Source of the DNA: Enterocloster asparagiformis
GTDB lineage: Bacteria > Bacillota > Clostridia > Lachnospirales > Lachnospiraceae
Assembly (NCBI GenBank): GCA_018380885.1
Contig: JAGZSY010000041.1
Span: 1 to 63,207, forward strand
Reading direction: 5' to 3'
Length of the DNA stretch: 63,207 nt
This document shows, in pieces, positions 34,124-42,834 of this stretch. The notes beneath the pieces were generated by a model. That model was not told where the DNA came from. It saw nothing but the letters and a program-made list of their open reading frames with translations, and did no database searches. The position numbers were made by a program, and so were the translations under genes. Positions within the stretch are counted from its first letter, which is position 1, and every line of letters starts with the position of its first letter.

Positions 34124-34896
34124 GGGCAGGCCTTCCTTTCAATAAATGACGTGACTGACGAGAGCAGCGCTCCAATCACTCCGATGATAAACATGCTCAC
34201 CAGAATCAGGGCCGTGTCGCCGATTTCATTTCCCCGGGTAATGAGAAATCCCACCCCGGAGGTGGCCCCCAGCATTTCCGCCGCCAGCACCACCGCCCAG
34301 CCGGCGCCCAGGGCCGTGCGGATTCCCGCAAATATGGCCGGAAGGGAGGCTGGCAGCACAATGTGGATCAGGGTGTTTAACTGGCTGGCCCCAAAGGAGC
34401 GCCCCACGTCCAGCTGCTGGGCGTCCACCATGCGCACGCCCGTGGCTGTGTTGACCACCACGTTGGCAAAGGTGCCGATGAACACGATAAGAATTTTGGG
34501 AAATTCACCGATTCCGAACCAGATTGTGATGAGCGGAATCCAGGCCAGGGGCGGGATAGGACGGATCACCTCAAATATCACGCCCATGGTGGCGTTGAAA
34601 TACCGGTTCCATCCCATCAGCACGCCGAAGATAATTCCCAAAAAACAGGACAGGCCCACCGCGATTCCCACGCGGCGCAGGCTGTCCAGAATATGCGTTC
34701 CCAGCGGGATTCTCCCCAGCGGCTTGGCCAAAAGCTTGTTAAACCGCTCCCATGTGGCCGCCGGTCCCGGAAACAGATCGGGACGGCTGGTGGAAACCGC
34801 AAACCATGCCAGCATGAGGACGCCGATTGAGACGACCGGAAGCAGCAGATACATTGCTTTCTGCCACGGCGTTTTCTGCAAATCTTTATTCATCAT
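34108..34896 (-). CDS. ABC permease (NitT/TauT type)
   Basis: A 262-residue membrane protein with about six transmembrane segments and the EAA-like cytoplasmic loop (GRSFGASQLNTLIHIVLPASLPAIFAGIRTALGAGW) of binding-protein-dependent transporters. The start is ATG 34896, eight bases after GGAGG and overlapping the preceding permease stop (ATGA); an upstream in-frame ATG lacks a ribosome site. It probably pairs with the permease at 34893-35708. Confidence 0.87.
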   Translation of the reverse strand: MMNKDLQKTPWQKAMYLLLPVVSIGVLMLAWFAVSTSRPDLFPGPAATWERFNKLLAKPLGRIPLGTHILDSLRRVGIAVGLSCFLGIIFGVLMGWNRYFNATMGVIFEVIRPIPPLAWIPLITIWFGIGEFPKILIVFIGTFANVVVNTATGVRMVDAQQLDVGRSFGASQLNTLIHIVLPASLPAIFAGIRTALGAGWAVVLAAEMLGATSGVGFLITRGNEIGDTALILVSMFIIGVIGALLSSVTSFIERKACPWRTN

Positions 34897-35708
34897 CGTC
34901 CTGCCCTCCAATGTTCCAGACGTTTCTCCAGCGCGCTGAGCCCCGCCGAGAAAACCGCTCCGATGGCTCCGATTACCACCATGCCCAGCACAATGATGTC
35001 GGGCCTGGCGAACTGGCGTCCCATGAGGATCATGTATCCCAGCCCCGCGTCCGCGGCCAGCATCTCAGCGGCCACCAGCGTGGTCCAGGACAATCCCAGC
35101 GCGATGCGGATTCCCGCAAATATCATCTGGACCGACGAAGGGATGCCCACCCTCCAGAATATCTCAAAGCTGCCGGCCCCGTATGTCTTCGCCACGTTGA
35201 TCAGCGTCCTGTTTGTGAGCTGGATTCCCGTGTATGCGTTGATTACGCAGGGGACAAAGGCTGAAAAAAAGATGATGAACACCTTTGCCCGCAAACCGAT
35301 TCCCAGAAAAAGGATGGTCAGTGGAATCCACGCGATCGGCGGGATGGGGCGGATCACCTCGAAAATAGGGCGCACCAACCGGTCCACCGGCTCGTACCAG
35401 CCCATGAACAGCCCTAAGGGTATGCCCACCGCCACCGCCGTCACAAAGCCGATCAGCGCCACCCGCAGGCTGGACAGCAGATTCATCTGCAGCGTCGCGC
35501 CCTCCGGGTTCGGAGAATGTATTTTTTCAAAAAATGTGCCCACAATCGTCGTGGGAGCCGGCAGAAAACGGCTGGGCACGATACCTGATACGACCAGCAG
35601 CTGCCAGATCACCAGCGCTGCGGCCAGGGTCCCGAAGGACAGGGCCAGAAGCAGACGCCGCTGGCGCCGCCTCCCCTCCGGCCCGCTGTATGTTTGCTTT
35701 TCCCCCAT
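34893..35708 (-). CDS. ABC permease (NitT/TauT type)
   Basis: A 271-residue membrane protein with about six transmembrane segments and an EAA-type loop (AKTYGAGSFEIFWRVGIPSSVQMIF). It is homologous to its neighbour at 34108 and would form a heterodimeric pore with it. The ATG follows AGGAGG, 33 bases after the ROK regulator stop. The family imports oxyanions, sulfonates, thiamine precursors and other small anions, so a sugar-acid or sulfonated ligand is possible. Confidence 0.87.
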   Translation of the reverse strand: MGEKQTYSGPEGRRRQRRLLLALSFGTLAAALVIWQLLVVSGIVPSRFLPAPTTIVGTFFEKIHSPNPEGATLQMNLLSSLRVALIGFVTAVAVGIPLGLFMGWYEPVDRLVRPIFEVIRPIPPIAWIPLTILFLGIGLRAKVFIIFFSAFVPCVINAYTGIQLTNRTLINVAKTYGAGSFEIFWRVGIPSSVQMIFAGIRIALGLSWTTLVAAEMLAADAGLGYMILMGRQFARPDIIVLGMVVIGAIGAVFSAGLSALEKRLEHWRAGR

Positions 35709-35741
35709 AAAAGCCTCCTATGCGTTTATTCCACCGCCCTC

Positions 35742-36941
35742 TCAAAAGAGCTCGTGGAGTATGGTTGTGGCCGCGCCGATCTCAAACAGCGGGTCACTGA
35801 CGTTTCTTTTGCGGAATTCCGGAAGCTGAACCCCTGCGGACAGGCGCCCCCTTACCTCCCGGATCACTGTTTTGTAGTAAAATTCGCTGGCGTCGAACAG
35901 CGTACCCGACAGAATCACCAGCTTGGGGCTGTAGAGGTTGATAACGCTCACCAGGCCGCAGCCCAACGCGCAGGCCGCCTCCGATAAAATCGGCACAAAC
36001 AGCCCGTCCCCCTCGTCCACCAGTCTGGCCACCTCCTTGTAGGTCAGCGGTCCGGTAATCTGCGGGCAGGGCGCTCCGTTCCGACGGTACACCTCCAGCA
36101 GCTCCTCCGCCTTTTTCTCGATCATATCCGTGGAACAGTAGGTCTCCACGCAGCCTCTGTTTCCGCAGCGGCAGCGCTCCCCCTGCATGTTCACTGAGAT
36201 ATGCCCCAGACCGGCGGCCCGGTGGTTTAGCTCCCGGCAAATCTCTCCGCGGCGCAGAATCCCGCAGCCCACGCCCTCGCTGCTGAGCACGAACAGGGTG
36301 TCCGGCTGGTCCACGGCGTAGCCGCTCCAGCTCTCGCCGAACAGCCAGGTATTGCAGTTATTGTCCAGCAAAACCTTCAGTCCCAGCCGTTTTTCCAGCT
36401 CCTGCTTCAGCGGGATGCCCAACATTTTTCCGCCCAGGGCGAAGTCGTTGATCACGCCGTTCTCGCTGTCCACCAGGCCCGGAGCGCCCACGCCGATGCC
36501 CAGGATTCGCCCCTGCTCCAGCTTATGCTCTCCGATCATGCGGAGAATCTCATGCTCGATAAAGCGGATCAATTCCTCAGAGCTGCTCAGGCTTTTGATG
36601 GAAATTCTCGTCTTGTCAAGAATCTTGGTCTTTAAGTCCGTCAGCACGATACTCAGATGGTTTTTGGAGATGTTCACTCCGAATGCAAACAGCGCGTCGC
36701 TGCGGATATCCACATTGACCGGATGACGTCCCCTGGTCGTCTCCATGACGTCGCACTCCTCCAGCAGTCCCTCCGCAATCAGATGGTTGACGACCCTGGT
36801 GACCGTGGATCTGGAGATGCTGGTTCTGTCGCCGATCTCCGCCCTGGATATAGGGCCGTGCTTCCTCACGCAGCGCATAATTTCAGATGTGTTCTGTTCT
36901 CTGATGTATCCTGTATTGAAGATTTTTGCTTTCTCTGCCAT
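35742..36941 (-). CDS. ROK-family transcriptional repressor
   Basis: A 399-residue ROK regulator. The N-terminal winged helix lies near residues 15-75 (ISRAEIGDRTSISRSTVTRVV). The ROK domain follows with GVGAPGLVD, GHISVN and a zinc-type CRCGNRGCVETYCS motif. The ROK kinase catalytic Asp in the usual NDAN-type motif is Asn here (LLDNNCNTW), so sugar phosphorylation is unlikely and the protein is probably a pure regulator. The start is ATG 36941 after TAGGAG; the upstream frame lacks a ribosome site. It lies between the binding protein and permease genes. Confidence 0.87.
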   Translation of the reverse strand: MAEKAKIFNTGYIREQNTSEIMRCVRKHGPISRAEIGDRTSISRSTVTRVVNHLIAEGLLEECDVMETTRGRHPVNVDIRSDALFAFGVNISKNHLSIVLTDLKTKILDKTRISIKSLSSSEELIRFIEHEILRMIGEHKLEQGRILGIGVGAPGLVDSENGVINDFALGGKMLGIPLKQELEKRLGLKVLLDNNCNTWLFGESWSGYAVDQPDTLFVLSSEGVGCGILRRGEICRELNHRAAGLGHISVNMQGERCRCGNRGCVETYCSTDMIEKKAEELLEVYRRNGAPCPQITGPLTYKEVARLVDEGDGLFVPILSEAACALGCGLVSVINLYSPKLVILSGTLFDASEFYYKTVIREVRGRLSAGVQLPEFRKRNVSDPLFEIGAATTILHELF

Positions 36942-37063
36942 AATCCTTCTCCTACCCGTTTTATTTGATTGTTTAAATCTTATCACGGGGTGAGGGCCTT
37001 TTCAACCGCAGACCCGGGCGGCCGGGGGTGATTTTTAATTCCCGGCCCTGCCCGGGTTTTGCG

Positions 37064-38266
37064 CTATTTGTGCTCTGCGGCTATGCTCTGCACCGGCTCG
37101 GCAAGGAAATTGCCGCTGTCCTTCAACGTTTCAAGCTGTTCCTGGGTGTAATTGCCCATTTTTACAAACACGCTCATGGCGTCGTAGGTCTGCTGCGCCA
37201 TCTTGATCATGGTGTTGTCGCTGTTCATGGTGACGATATCCGCATCGTACTCCAGAGAACAGAAGGGGTTGTTCTGAAGGATCTTTAAATTTTCCTCGTC
37301 CGTGGAGGGATATCCGTCCTCCTCGTACATCTGCGTCATGTAGACCGCGGCTTCCTCCTGATGCTCCTGAATCCATTCGCCGGTCATGATGCACACCTCC
37401 AGCCACTTGGTGATGGCCTCCTCCTTTTCCTCCCAGGCCTTGGGATTGGCCACATAGTTGGTCACGATTCCCGTCTTAACCCACGCGTCCGAGGAAACCA
37501 TCACCAGGTCCGCCTTGTCCTCGCTGTACACCAGGGGTCCCCAGACGCCGACCACGTCGCCCTGGCCCGCTTTAAACGCGGTGTTGGCGCTGGAAACCTC
37601 CATATTCACCACATTGACATCGTCCAGGGTCATGCCCAGGCTTTCCAGTGTCTTGTACAAAGTGAAATGGTTGGTCGTGCCCTTGGCGCAGAATATTTCT
37701 TTTCCCTTCCAGGACTCTGCTGTGCCGTAGACCTCCGGGCAGGTCCCGTGTCCCTGTCCGTCCTGGACAATGGGGCTGTCCTTGCGGGCGAAAAACGCCT
37801 GATGCCCGCCCTCGTCCCTGGCCGCAGGGGCCAGCACCTGGACGTCGTGTCCCAGAACGCCGGTAATCACTCCCCCGATTCCCGTGGAGCCACAGTCCCA
37901 CGCGCCGGCGCTGCAGGCTTCCATCATAGCCGGGCCGCTGTTGAACAAAACCGATTCAACCTCCAGGCCCACAGCGTCCAGCCAGCCCTTCTGCTGTGCG
38001 ATATAGGTGGGAAGATGGGGCGAGGTGCTCGCCATATTCCCCACCTTCAGCTTCACCGGCTCCGCCAAAGGCGTAATCTTCCAGGGCATATCGCTTTCCG
38101 CCTGAGCGGACGCCTCGGTTTCCCCGGTGTCCGCCTTCCCCGCGCCGGTCTCCTCCTTCTTCTCCTGCTGCGCGGCCGCTGGCGTCTCCGCCTGCTGTTT
38201 TGCGCCGCAGCCTGCCGCAGCTACCGCCGCCGCTAATATCAATGCTGCCGCCATTCTTTTCTTCAT
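37064..38266 (-). CDS. Substrate-binding lipoprotein (NitT/TauT type)
   Basis: A 400-residue lipoprotein. The signal peptide ends in a lipobox (VAAAGC, Cys about residue 20), then an Ala/Glu/Lys-rich linker, then a two-lobed binding domain starting near residue 70 with family-typical segments (LPTYIAQQKGWLDAVGLEVE, GGVITGVLGHDVQVLAP, WKGKEIFCAKGTTNHFTLYKTL). It would deliver the ligand to the permeases; ligand unknown. It is the first gene of the minus-strand operon. Confidence 0.87.
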   Translation of the reverse strand: MKKRMAAALILAAAVAAAGCGAKQQAETPAAAQQEKKEETGAGKADTGETEASAQAESDMPWKITPLAEPVKLKVGNMASTSPHLPTYIAQQKGWLDAVGLEVESVLFNSGPAMMEACSAGAWDCGSTGIGGVITGVLGHDVQVLAPAARDEGGHQAFFARKDSPIVQDGQGHGTCPEVYGTAESWKGKEIFCAKGTTNHFTLYKTLESLGMTLDDVNVVNMEVSSANTAFKAGQGDVVGVWGPLVYSEDKADLVMVSSDAWVKTGIVTNYVANPKAWEEKEEAITKWLEVCIMTGEWIQEHQEEAAVYMTQMYEEDGYPSTDEENLKILQNNPFCSLEYDADIVTMNSDNTMIKMAQQTYDAMSVFVKMGNYTQEQLETLKDSGNFLAEPVQSIAAEHK

Positions 38267-38333
38267 GATGTAACCCTCCCTTTCATCTCTCGTCCATCAG
38301 GACCCGTTGGATACTGGATTTACAGAAACGTTC

Positions 38334-38391
38334 GAAGTAGAAACAAATAATTTCTATTTGCAATTATATCAACGTTTTCATATGCAATCAA
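38334..38391 (-). promoter_or_regulatory. Promoter and operator of transporter operon
   Basis: On the minus strand -35 TTGATT (38391-38386) and -10 TATAAT (38368-38363) are 17 bases apart. Just downstream lies the palindrome CAAATA-ATTTC-TATTTG (38344-38360) and, on the plus strand, the motif GAAGTAGAAAC (38334-38344). The motif recurs beside the divergent promoter, so a shared regulator, most likely the ROK protein, is inferred. Confidence 0.65.
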
Positions 38392-38526
38392 TGCAACTAT
38401 GTGCTAATATTTGTCACTGTTTTTTGTGCATATTGAATATTTTCCATGTGATATTTCGAGTTTCTTCTAATTTAACGAATATTTTTGTCCCTCTTATTTT
38501 TGTTTTAAAGATTATTTAATTTTATA

Positions 38527-38588
38527 TTGAAATTAATTATTGGATGTGCTATACTGCGGATTAGAAGTAGAAACGCACAAATTATTTC
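38527..38588 (+). promoter_or_regulatory. Promoter and operator of amino-sugar operon
   Basis: TTGAAA (38527-38532) and TATACT (38550-38555) are 17 bases apart, ahead of the first SIS gene. GAAGTAGAAAC (38564-38574) followed by CAAATTATTTC (38578-38588) matches the element in the divergent promoter (GAAGTAGAAAC then CAAATAATTTC). Confidence 0.7.
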
Positions 38589-38614
38589 AAAAACAAGAAA
38601 GGATTTTGGAGATT

Positions 38615-39364
38615 ATGGCGACGAATTATGTGACAATGTATAAAAATGTATTGACGGAGATGCTTGAGCGCATCAATGACACCCAGCAGGAGAACATCGA
38701 CAAGGTGGCTCAGATGATGGCCGACACCATCCGCGAGGGCGGCTGCCTGTACGCGTTCGGCCCATCCCACGCCGGTATGATCGTGGAGGAGATGGTATAT
38801 CGCGCCGGCGGACTGGCGCTGATGAACCCGATCCATATCGCAAACCTCATGCCCAACTGCCGCCCCATGAATCTGACAACCAGCCTGGAACGGCTTCCCG
38901 GCTTCGCCACCGCCTACTTTGAGCGTTTAAATATTAAGGAAGGCGATTTCCTGCTGATCCACTCCGTTTCCGCCCGCATCCCCATTGTGGTGGAGATGGC
39001 AATGCAGGCCAAGAAGCACGGCGTCAAATTGGCCGGCATCGTCAACCTGGACTTCGCTTCCAAGGTCACCTCCCTGGATCCGTCGGGCAAGATGATGCAG
39101 GAAATCTGCGACGTGGTGATCGACGACTGCGGCGAAGTGGGCGACGCCAGCATACAGATCGACGGGGTTGATGCCAAGGTTGCGCCCACCTCCACCGTGT
39201 CCGGCTGCTTCATCGCCAACGCCCTGGTGATCCGCACCTGCGAGCTGCTTCTGGCCGCCGGTTTTGAACCCCCGGTGATCCGGAGCGGAAACATCGACGG
39301 CTGCAACGAAAAGAACGCGGAGCTGTTCAAGCAGTATCCCGGACGCATCCACTATCTCAACTAA
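38615..39364 (+). CDS. SIS-domain phosphosugar protein
   Basis: A 249-residue single SIS-domain protein resembling the UPF0309 family (CLYAFGPSHAGMIVEEMVYRAGG, then DFLLIHSVSARIPIVVEMAMQAKKHGV). SIS domains bind phosphosugars as isomerases, etherases or sensors. The start is ATG 38615 after GGAG; the upstream frame has no ribosome site. It is the first gene of a five-gene operon with a phosphofructokinase, a two-SIS isomerase, NagA and a class II aldolase. Confidence 0.78.
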   Translation: MATNYVTMYKNVLTEMLERINDTQQENIDKVAQMMADTIREGGCLYAFGPSHAGMIVEEMVYRAGGLALMNPIHIANLMPNCRPMNLTTSLERLPGFATAYFERLNIKEGDFLLIHSVSARIPIVVEMAMQAKKHGVKLAGIVNLDFASKVTSLDPSGKMMQEICDVVIDDCGEVGDASIQIDGVDAKVAPTSTVSGCFIANALVIRTCELLLAAGFEPPVIRSGNIDGCNEKNAELFKQYPGRIHYLN

Positions 39365-39395
39365 CCTCTGGAAAGAGTGATTCGGAGTACATACA

Positions 39396-40559
39396 ATGAA
39401 AAAACACAACTTGCTGATCGTACACGGCGGAGCTCCCACCGCGGTCATCAACGCCTCCCTGTACGGCGTCCTCAAGGAAGCGGCCCAATACCCGCAGGTT
39501 GACAGGGTTTACGGAGCCATCGACGGGACCGACGGAATCCTGCAAAAGCGCTTTGTCTGCCTTTCCGACAAAACACCGGATGAGATCGACCGCCTCCTGT
39601 ACACTCCCGCTTCCGCAATCGGCTCCTCCCGCCTGCCGCTGACGGCCGGGGACTATGTCCGCATGGCCCGGATTATCCGGGAGGCGGACATCAAATACGT
39701 GCTCTTTAACGGGGGAAACGGCTCCATGGATACCTGCGGCAAGCTTCAGGCCGAATGCAGCAAATTCGGAATCGGCGTAGTCGGTATCCCAAAAACGATT
39801 GACAATGATATTTCCATCACCGACCACGCTCCGGGGTTCGGCAGCGCGGCGCGTTTTGCCGCGGAATCGGTTTACGCCATCGCCCAGGACGTGCGCTCCC
39901 TGCCCATCCACGTCTGTATCGTGGAGACAATGGGGCGCAATGCCGGATGGATCACCGCTTCCACCGCCCTGGCCCGGACCAAACCGGGGGATGCCCCTCA
40001 TCTGATCTACCTCTCCGAAGTGCCCTTCGACGAGGATAAGTTTCTGAGCGACGTGAAGGCCTGCTATGAACAGCACAGCGGCGTGGTGGTGGCGGTCAGC
40101 GAAGGGCTCCACGGCACCGACGGCAAATCCATCGTGGCCCCCATCTACAAGAGCGGGCGCGCCGTCTATTTCGGGGACGTCAGCGCTTACTTAGCCCAGC
40201 TGGTCATCCAGAAGCTGAACATCAAGGCGCGCTCCGAGAAGCCCGGCATCCTGGGGCGCTCCAGCGCGGTCACCCAGTCCGAGGTGGACCGGGACGAGGC
40301 CATTGCCGCGGGGCGTGAGGCCGCCCGGGCCGTAATCGGGGGCGAGACCGGCATCATGATCGGATTCGAGCGCCTGAGCAGCGATCCCTACGAAATCCGT
40401 TTGATTCACATTCCCATCGAACAGGTCATGCTGCACGAGCGCACCATGCCTCCGTCCTTCATCGCGCCGGAGGGCAACGATGTGACCGGAGCGTTCCTCG
40501 ACTGGTGCAGGCCCTTAGTGGGCACCATGAAAAAAGACTTCATTACCTTTAAAGAATAA
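39396..40559 (+). CDS. Phosphofructokinase-family sugar kinase
   Basis: A 387-residue 6-phosphofructokinase-family protein: HGGAPTAVINAS near the N-terminus, GGNGSMDT, PKTIDND, ETMGRNAGW and GFERLSSDP. The combination of Gly after GGN and Lys in PKTIDND resembles the ATP-using members with K124 rather than PPi enzymes with Asp104; the Asp normally found in GGDGS is Asn. It could phosphorylate fructose-6-P or tagatose-6-P made by the operon's isomerase. It lies 31 bases after the SIS gene. Confidence 0.85.
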   Translation: MKKHNLLIVHGGAPTAVINASLYGVLKEAAQYPQVDRVYGAIDGTDGILQKRFVCLSDKTPDEIDRLLYTPASAIGSSRLPLTAGDYVRMARIIREADIKYVLFNGGNGSMDTCGKLQAECSKFGIGVVGIPKTIDNDISITDHAPGFGSAARFAAESVYAIAQDVRSLPIHVCIVETMGRNAGWITASTALARTKPGDAPHLIYLSEVPFDEDKFLSDVKACYEQHSGVVVAVSEGLHGTDGKSIVAPIYKSGRAVYFGDVSAYLAQLVIQKLNIKARSEKPGILGRSSAVTQSEVDRDEAIAAGREAARAVIGGETGIMIGFERLSSDPYEIRLIHIPIEQVMLHERTMPPSFIAPEGNDVTGAFLDWCRPLVGTMKKDFITFKE

Positions 40560-40601
40560 ACACAAGCAGTTGCCTAACCATCATACGAAAGGGGTATCGC
40601 T

Positions 40602-41657
40602 ATGAATCCTGTGGATTCCATTACCTACAAAGAAATATTTGAGCAGCCTAATGCCTTTCTGGCCGTCAACCAGAACCTGGAGGCGATCCGAAAAACCGTG
40701 CAGGACGTATTTTCCCGCCGCGATATCGGGCAGGTGATCTTCACCGGCTGCGGAACCTCGCTCTATCTGGCCCAGACGGCCGCCGCGCTCTTCTCCCGCT
40801 TCAACGCAGTCAAGGCCCAGGCCGTGCCCTGCTCCGAGCTCTATTTCCATCCCGAGCTCTACATTGGAAACGCCGAGACCCTGGTCTGCCCGATCACGCG
40901 CAAAAGCGTGACCACGGAGGTCCGCCTGGCAATCCGGCGGGTCCACGAGTTTTCCAACGTCCAGAGTCTGGCTATCACCTGCTGTACCGGCTCCGCGGAG
41001 TACAACGAGGACATGCTTCTCTCCCCGGACGCCCGCGAGGACAGCGTTGTGATGACAAAATCGTTTACCAGCATGGTCTATCTCTGCGCCATTCTGGCCA
41101 TGACCGTTTCCGGGAAAAACGGGGAGCTGGAACAGATGGCCGCGGCCATGCCGTCCCTGTGCGGGCGCGTGCTGAAGGATCTGGATGCGCTGGCGCGGCG
41201 GATCATCGACGAACGCCCCGGAACCGATCTGTACATCACCCTGGGGCAGGGCATATTTTACGGCATCGCCAACGAATGCATGAACAAGGAGAAGGAAATG
41301 TCGCTCTCCAATTCCGAGGCCTACTACACGCTGGAATACCGCCACGGCCCCATGTCCCTGGTGGACAATAACACACTGATCCTGCAGCTGGCCTCCCAGG
41401 ATACCGCTGATTACGAGCGCAAACTGCTGGCCGAGATGAAGGAGCGCGGAGCCGCGGTCGCCGTATTCGGCGAGAAATCCTCCGACGGCTGGGCCTTTGC
41501 GGACTACTCCTATTTTATGGAAAGCGGCCTGAACGACTGCCAGCTCTCCCCGGTGGCCGTGCTGTTCGGCCAGCTGCTGGGATTTTACGCGGCCCGGCAA
41601 AAGGGACTGAACCCGGATTCGCCGCGCCACCTGTCCCAGGCAATCGTCATCTCATGA
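40602..41657 (+). CDS. Two-SIS amino-sugar isomerase/deaminase
   Basis: A 351-residue protein with tandem SIS domains like the isomerase half of GlmS, AgaS and NagB-II (FTGCGTSLYLAQTAAALF, EYRHGPMSLVDNN, and the C-terminal DSPRHLSQAIV). It lacks a glutaminase domain, so deamination or isomerisation of an amino-sugar-6-phosphate is more likely than synthesis. With NagA next to it, GlcN-6-P or GalN-6-P is the natural substrate guess. The ATG follows AAAGGGG. Confidence 0.82.
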   Translation: MNPVDSITYKEIFEQPNAFLAVNQNLEAIRKTVQDVFSRRDIGQVIFTGCGTSLYLAQTAAALFSRFNAVKAQAVPCSELYFHPELYIGNAETLVCPITRKSVTTEVRLAIRRVHEFSNVQSLAITCCTGSAEYNEDMLLSPDAREDSVVMTKSFTSMVYLCAILAMTVSGKNGELEQMAAAMPSLCGRVLKDLDALARRIIDERPGTDLYITLGQGIFYGIANECMNKEKEMSLSNSEAYYTLEYRHGPMSLVDNNTLILQLASQDTADYERKLLAEMKERGAAVAVFGEKSSDGWAFADYSYFMESGLNDCQLSPVAVLFGQLLGFYAARQKGLNPDSPRHLSQAIVIS

Positions 41658-41669
41658 GGGAATAACGCC

Positions 41670-42833
41670 ATGGACTCTTATCTTCTGAAACACACCCGAA
41701 CTGTCACTGAAACCGGGGTTCTGGACTGTGATCTCCTGGTGCAAGATGGCAGAATCGCCGCTATGGCGCCGGATATCGAGGCCGACGCGCCCGCATGGGA
41801 GCTGAACCGCGCCTTTGTGCTGCCCGGCTTTATCGACATCCACACCCACGGAGCAAAGGGCGTGGATGTCAACAGCGCTTCGCCGGAGGACTTAGTCCGC
41901 CTGGCCGCGGAATACGCCGCCTTCGGCGTCACCGGCTTTCTTCCCACTGTTGCCTGCGATTCGCCGGAAGCCATGAAACGCGCCGTCAAAAACATTGTTC
42001 TCGCCTCGCGCCTGAAAGAACGAGGAGCCAAAATTCTGGGCATCCACCTGGAAGGCCCCTTTCTCTCCCAAGAGTTCAGGGGTTCCCTTCCGGACCGGTA
42101 TCTGCGGCTGCCGGATTTGGCGCTCTTTGACTCCTATTTTGACGCGGCCGCCGGACTTCTGAGGATTATAACCCTGGCCCCTGAGCTGCCGAAAAGCGCG
42201 GAGCTCATTCGTCACGCTGTAAAGATGGGCGTCAAGGTCTCCATGGGGCATTCCGGGGCCAGCTACGAGCAGGCGGCGGAGGCGGTCGGCGCCGGAGTCT
42301 CCAGCACCACCCACACCTTCAACGGCATGCGGCTGTTTCACCAGCATCGCCCCGCGATCATGGGCGCGGCGCTGGAGAGCGATGTCTACTGCGAAGCGAT
42401 CTGCGACGGCCGCCATCTCCATCCCGGCGCCGTGCGGCTTCTGCTGAAAGCCAAAGGCAGCGGACGCGTTATCGCCGTGACCGACAGCATCATGGCCGCG
42501 GGGATGCCGGACGGCCCCTACCGCCTGGGTTGCCAGGACATTGTCGTAACGGGCGGCGACGCCCAGCTGGCGGACGGCAGCTCCCGGGCCGGAAGCACCC
42601 TCACCATGATCCAGGCGCTGCACAACCTATTGGCCTTCACGGGCTGCACGCTTCAGCAGGCTTCGGCCATTCTCTCCGGGAATCCGGCCTCCCTTCTGGG
42701 AATCGAAAACCGCAAGGGCCGCCTGGCCCCGGGCATGGATGCCGACTTTCTGGTGCTGGACTCCTCCCTCAGCCTGACCTGCTGTGTGTCGGAGGGAAGG
42801 CGCCTGTTTCAAACCACCACAGGAGGGGTATGA
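41670..42833 (+). CDS. nagA: N-acetylglucosamine-6-phosphate deacetylase
   Basis: A 387-residue amidohydrolase with metal ligands in GFIDIHTHG (HxH type), HLEGPF, MGHSGASYEQ, THTFNGM and the catalytic Asp in AVTDSIMAAG; these are the NagA/AgaA motifs. It would deacetylate GlcNAc-6-P or GalNAc-6-P to feed the isomerase coded just upstream (12-base gap). Its length is normal for the family. Confidence 0.9.
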   Translation: MDSYLLKHTRTVTETGVLDCDLLVQDGRIAAMAPDIEADAPAWELNRAFVLPGFIDIHTHGAKGVDVNSASPEDLVRLAAEYAAFGVTGFLPTVACDSPEAMKRAVKNIVLASRLKERGAKILGIHLEGPFLSQEFRGSLPDRYLRLPDLALFDSYFDAAAGLLRIITLAPELPKSAELIRHAVKMGVKVSMGHSGASYEQAAEAVGAGVSSTTHTFNGMRLFHQHRPAIMGAALESDVYCEAICDGRHLHPGAVRLLLKAKGSGRVIAVTDSIMAAGMPDGPYRLGCQDIVVTGGDAQLADGSSRAGSTLTMIQALHNLLAFTGCTLQQASAILSGNPASLLGIENRKGRLAPGMDADFLVLDSSLSLTCCVSEGRRLFQTTTGGV

Positions 42834-42834
42834 T

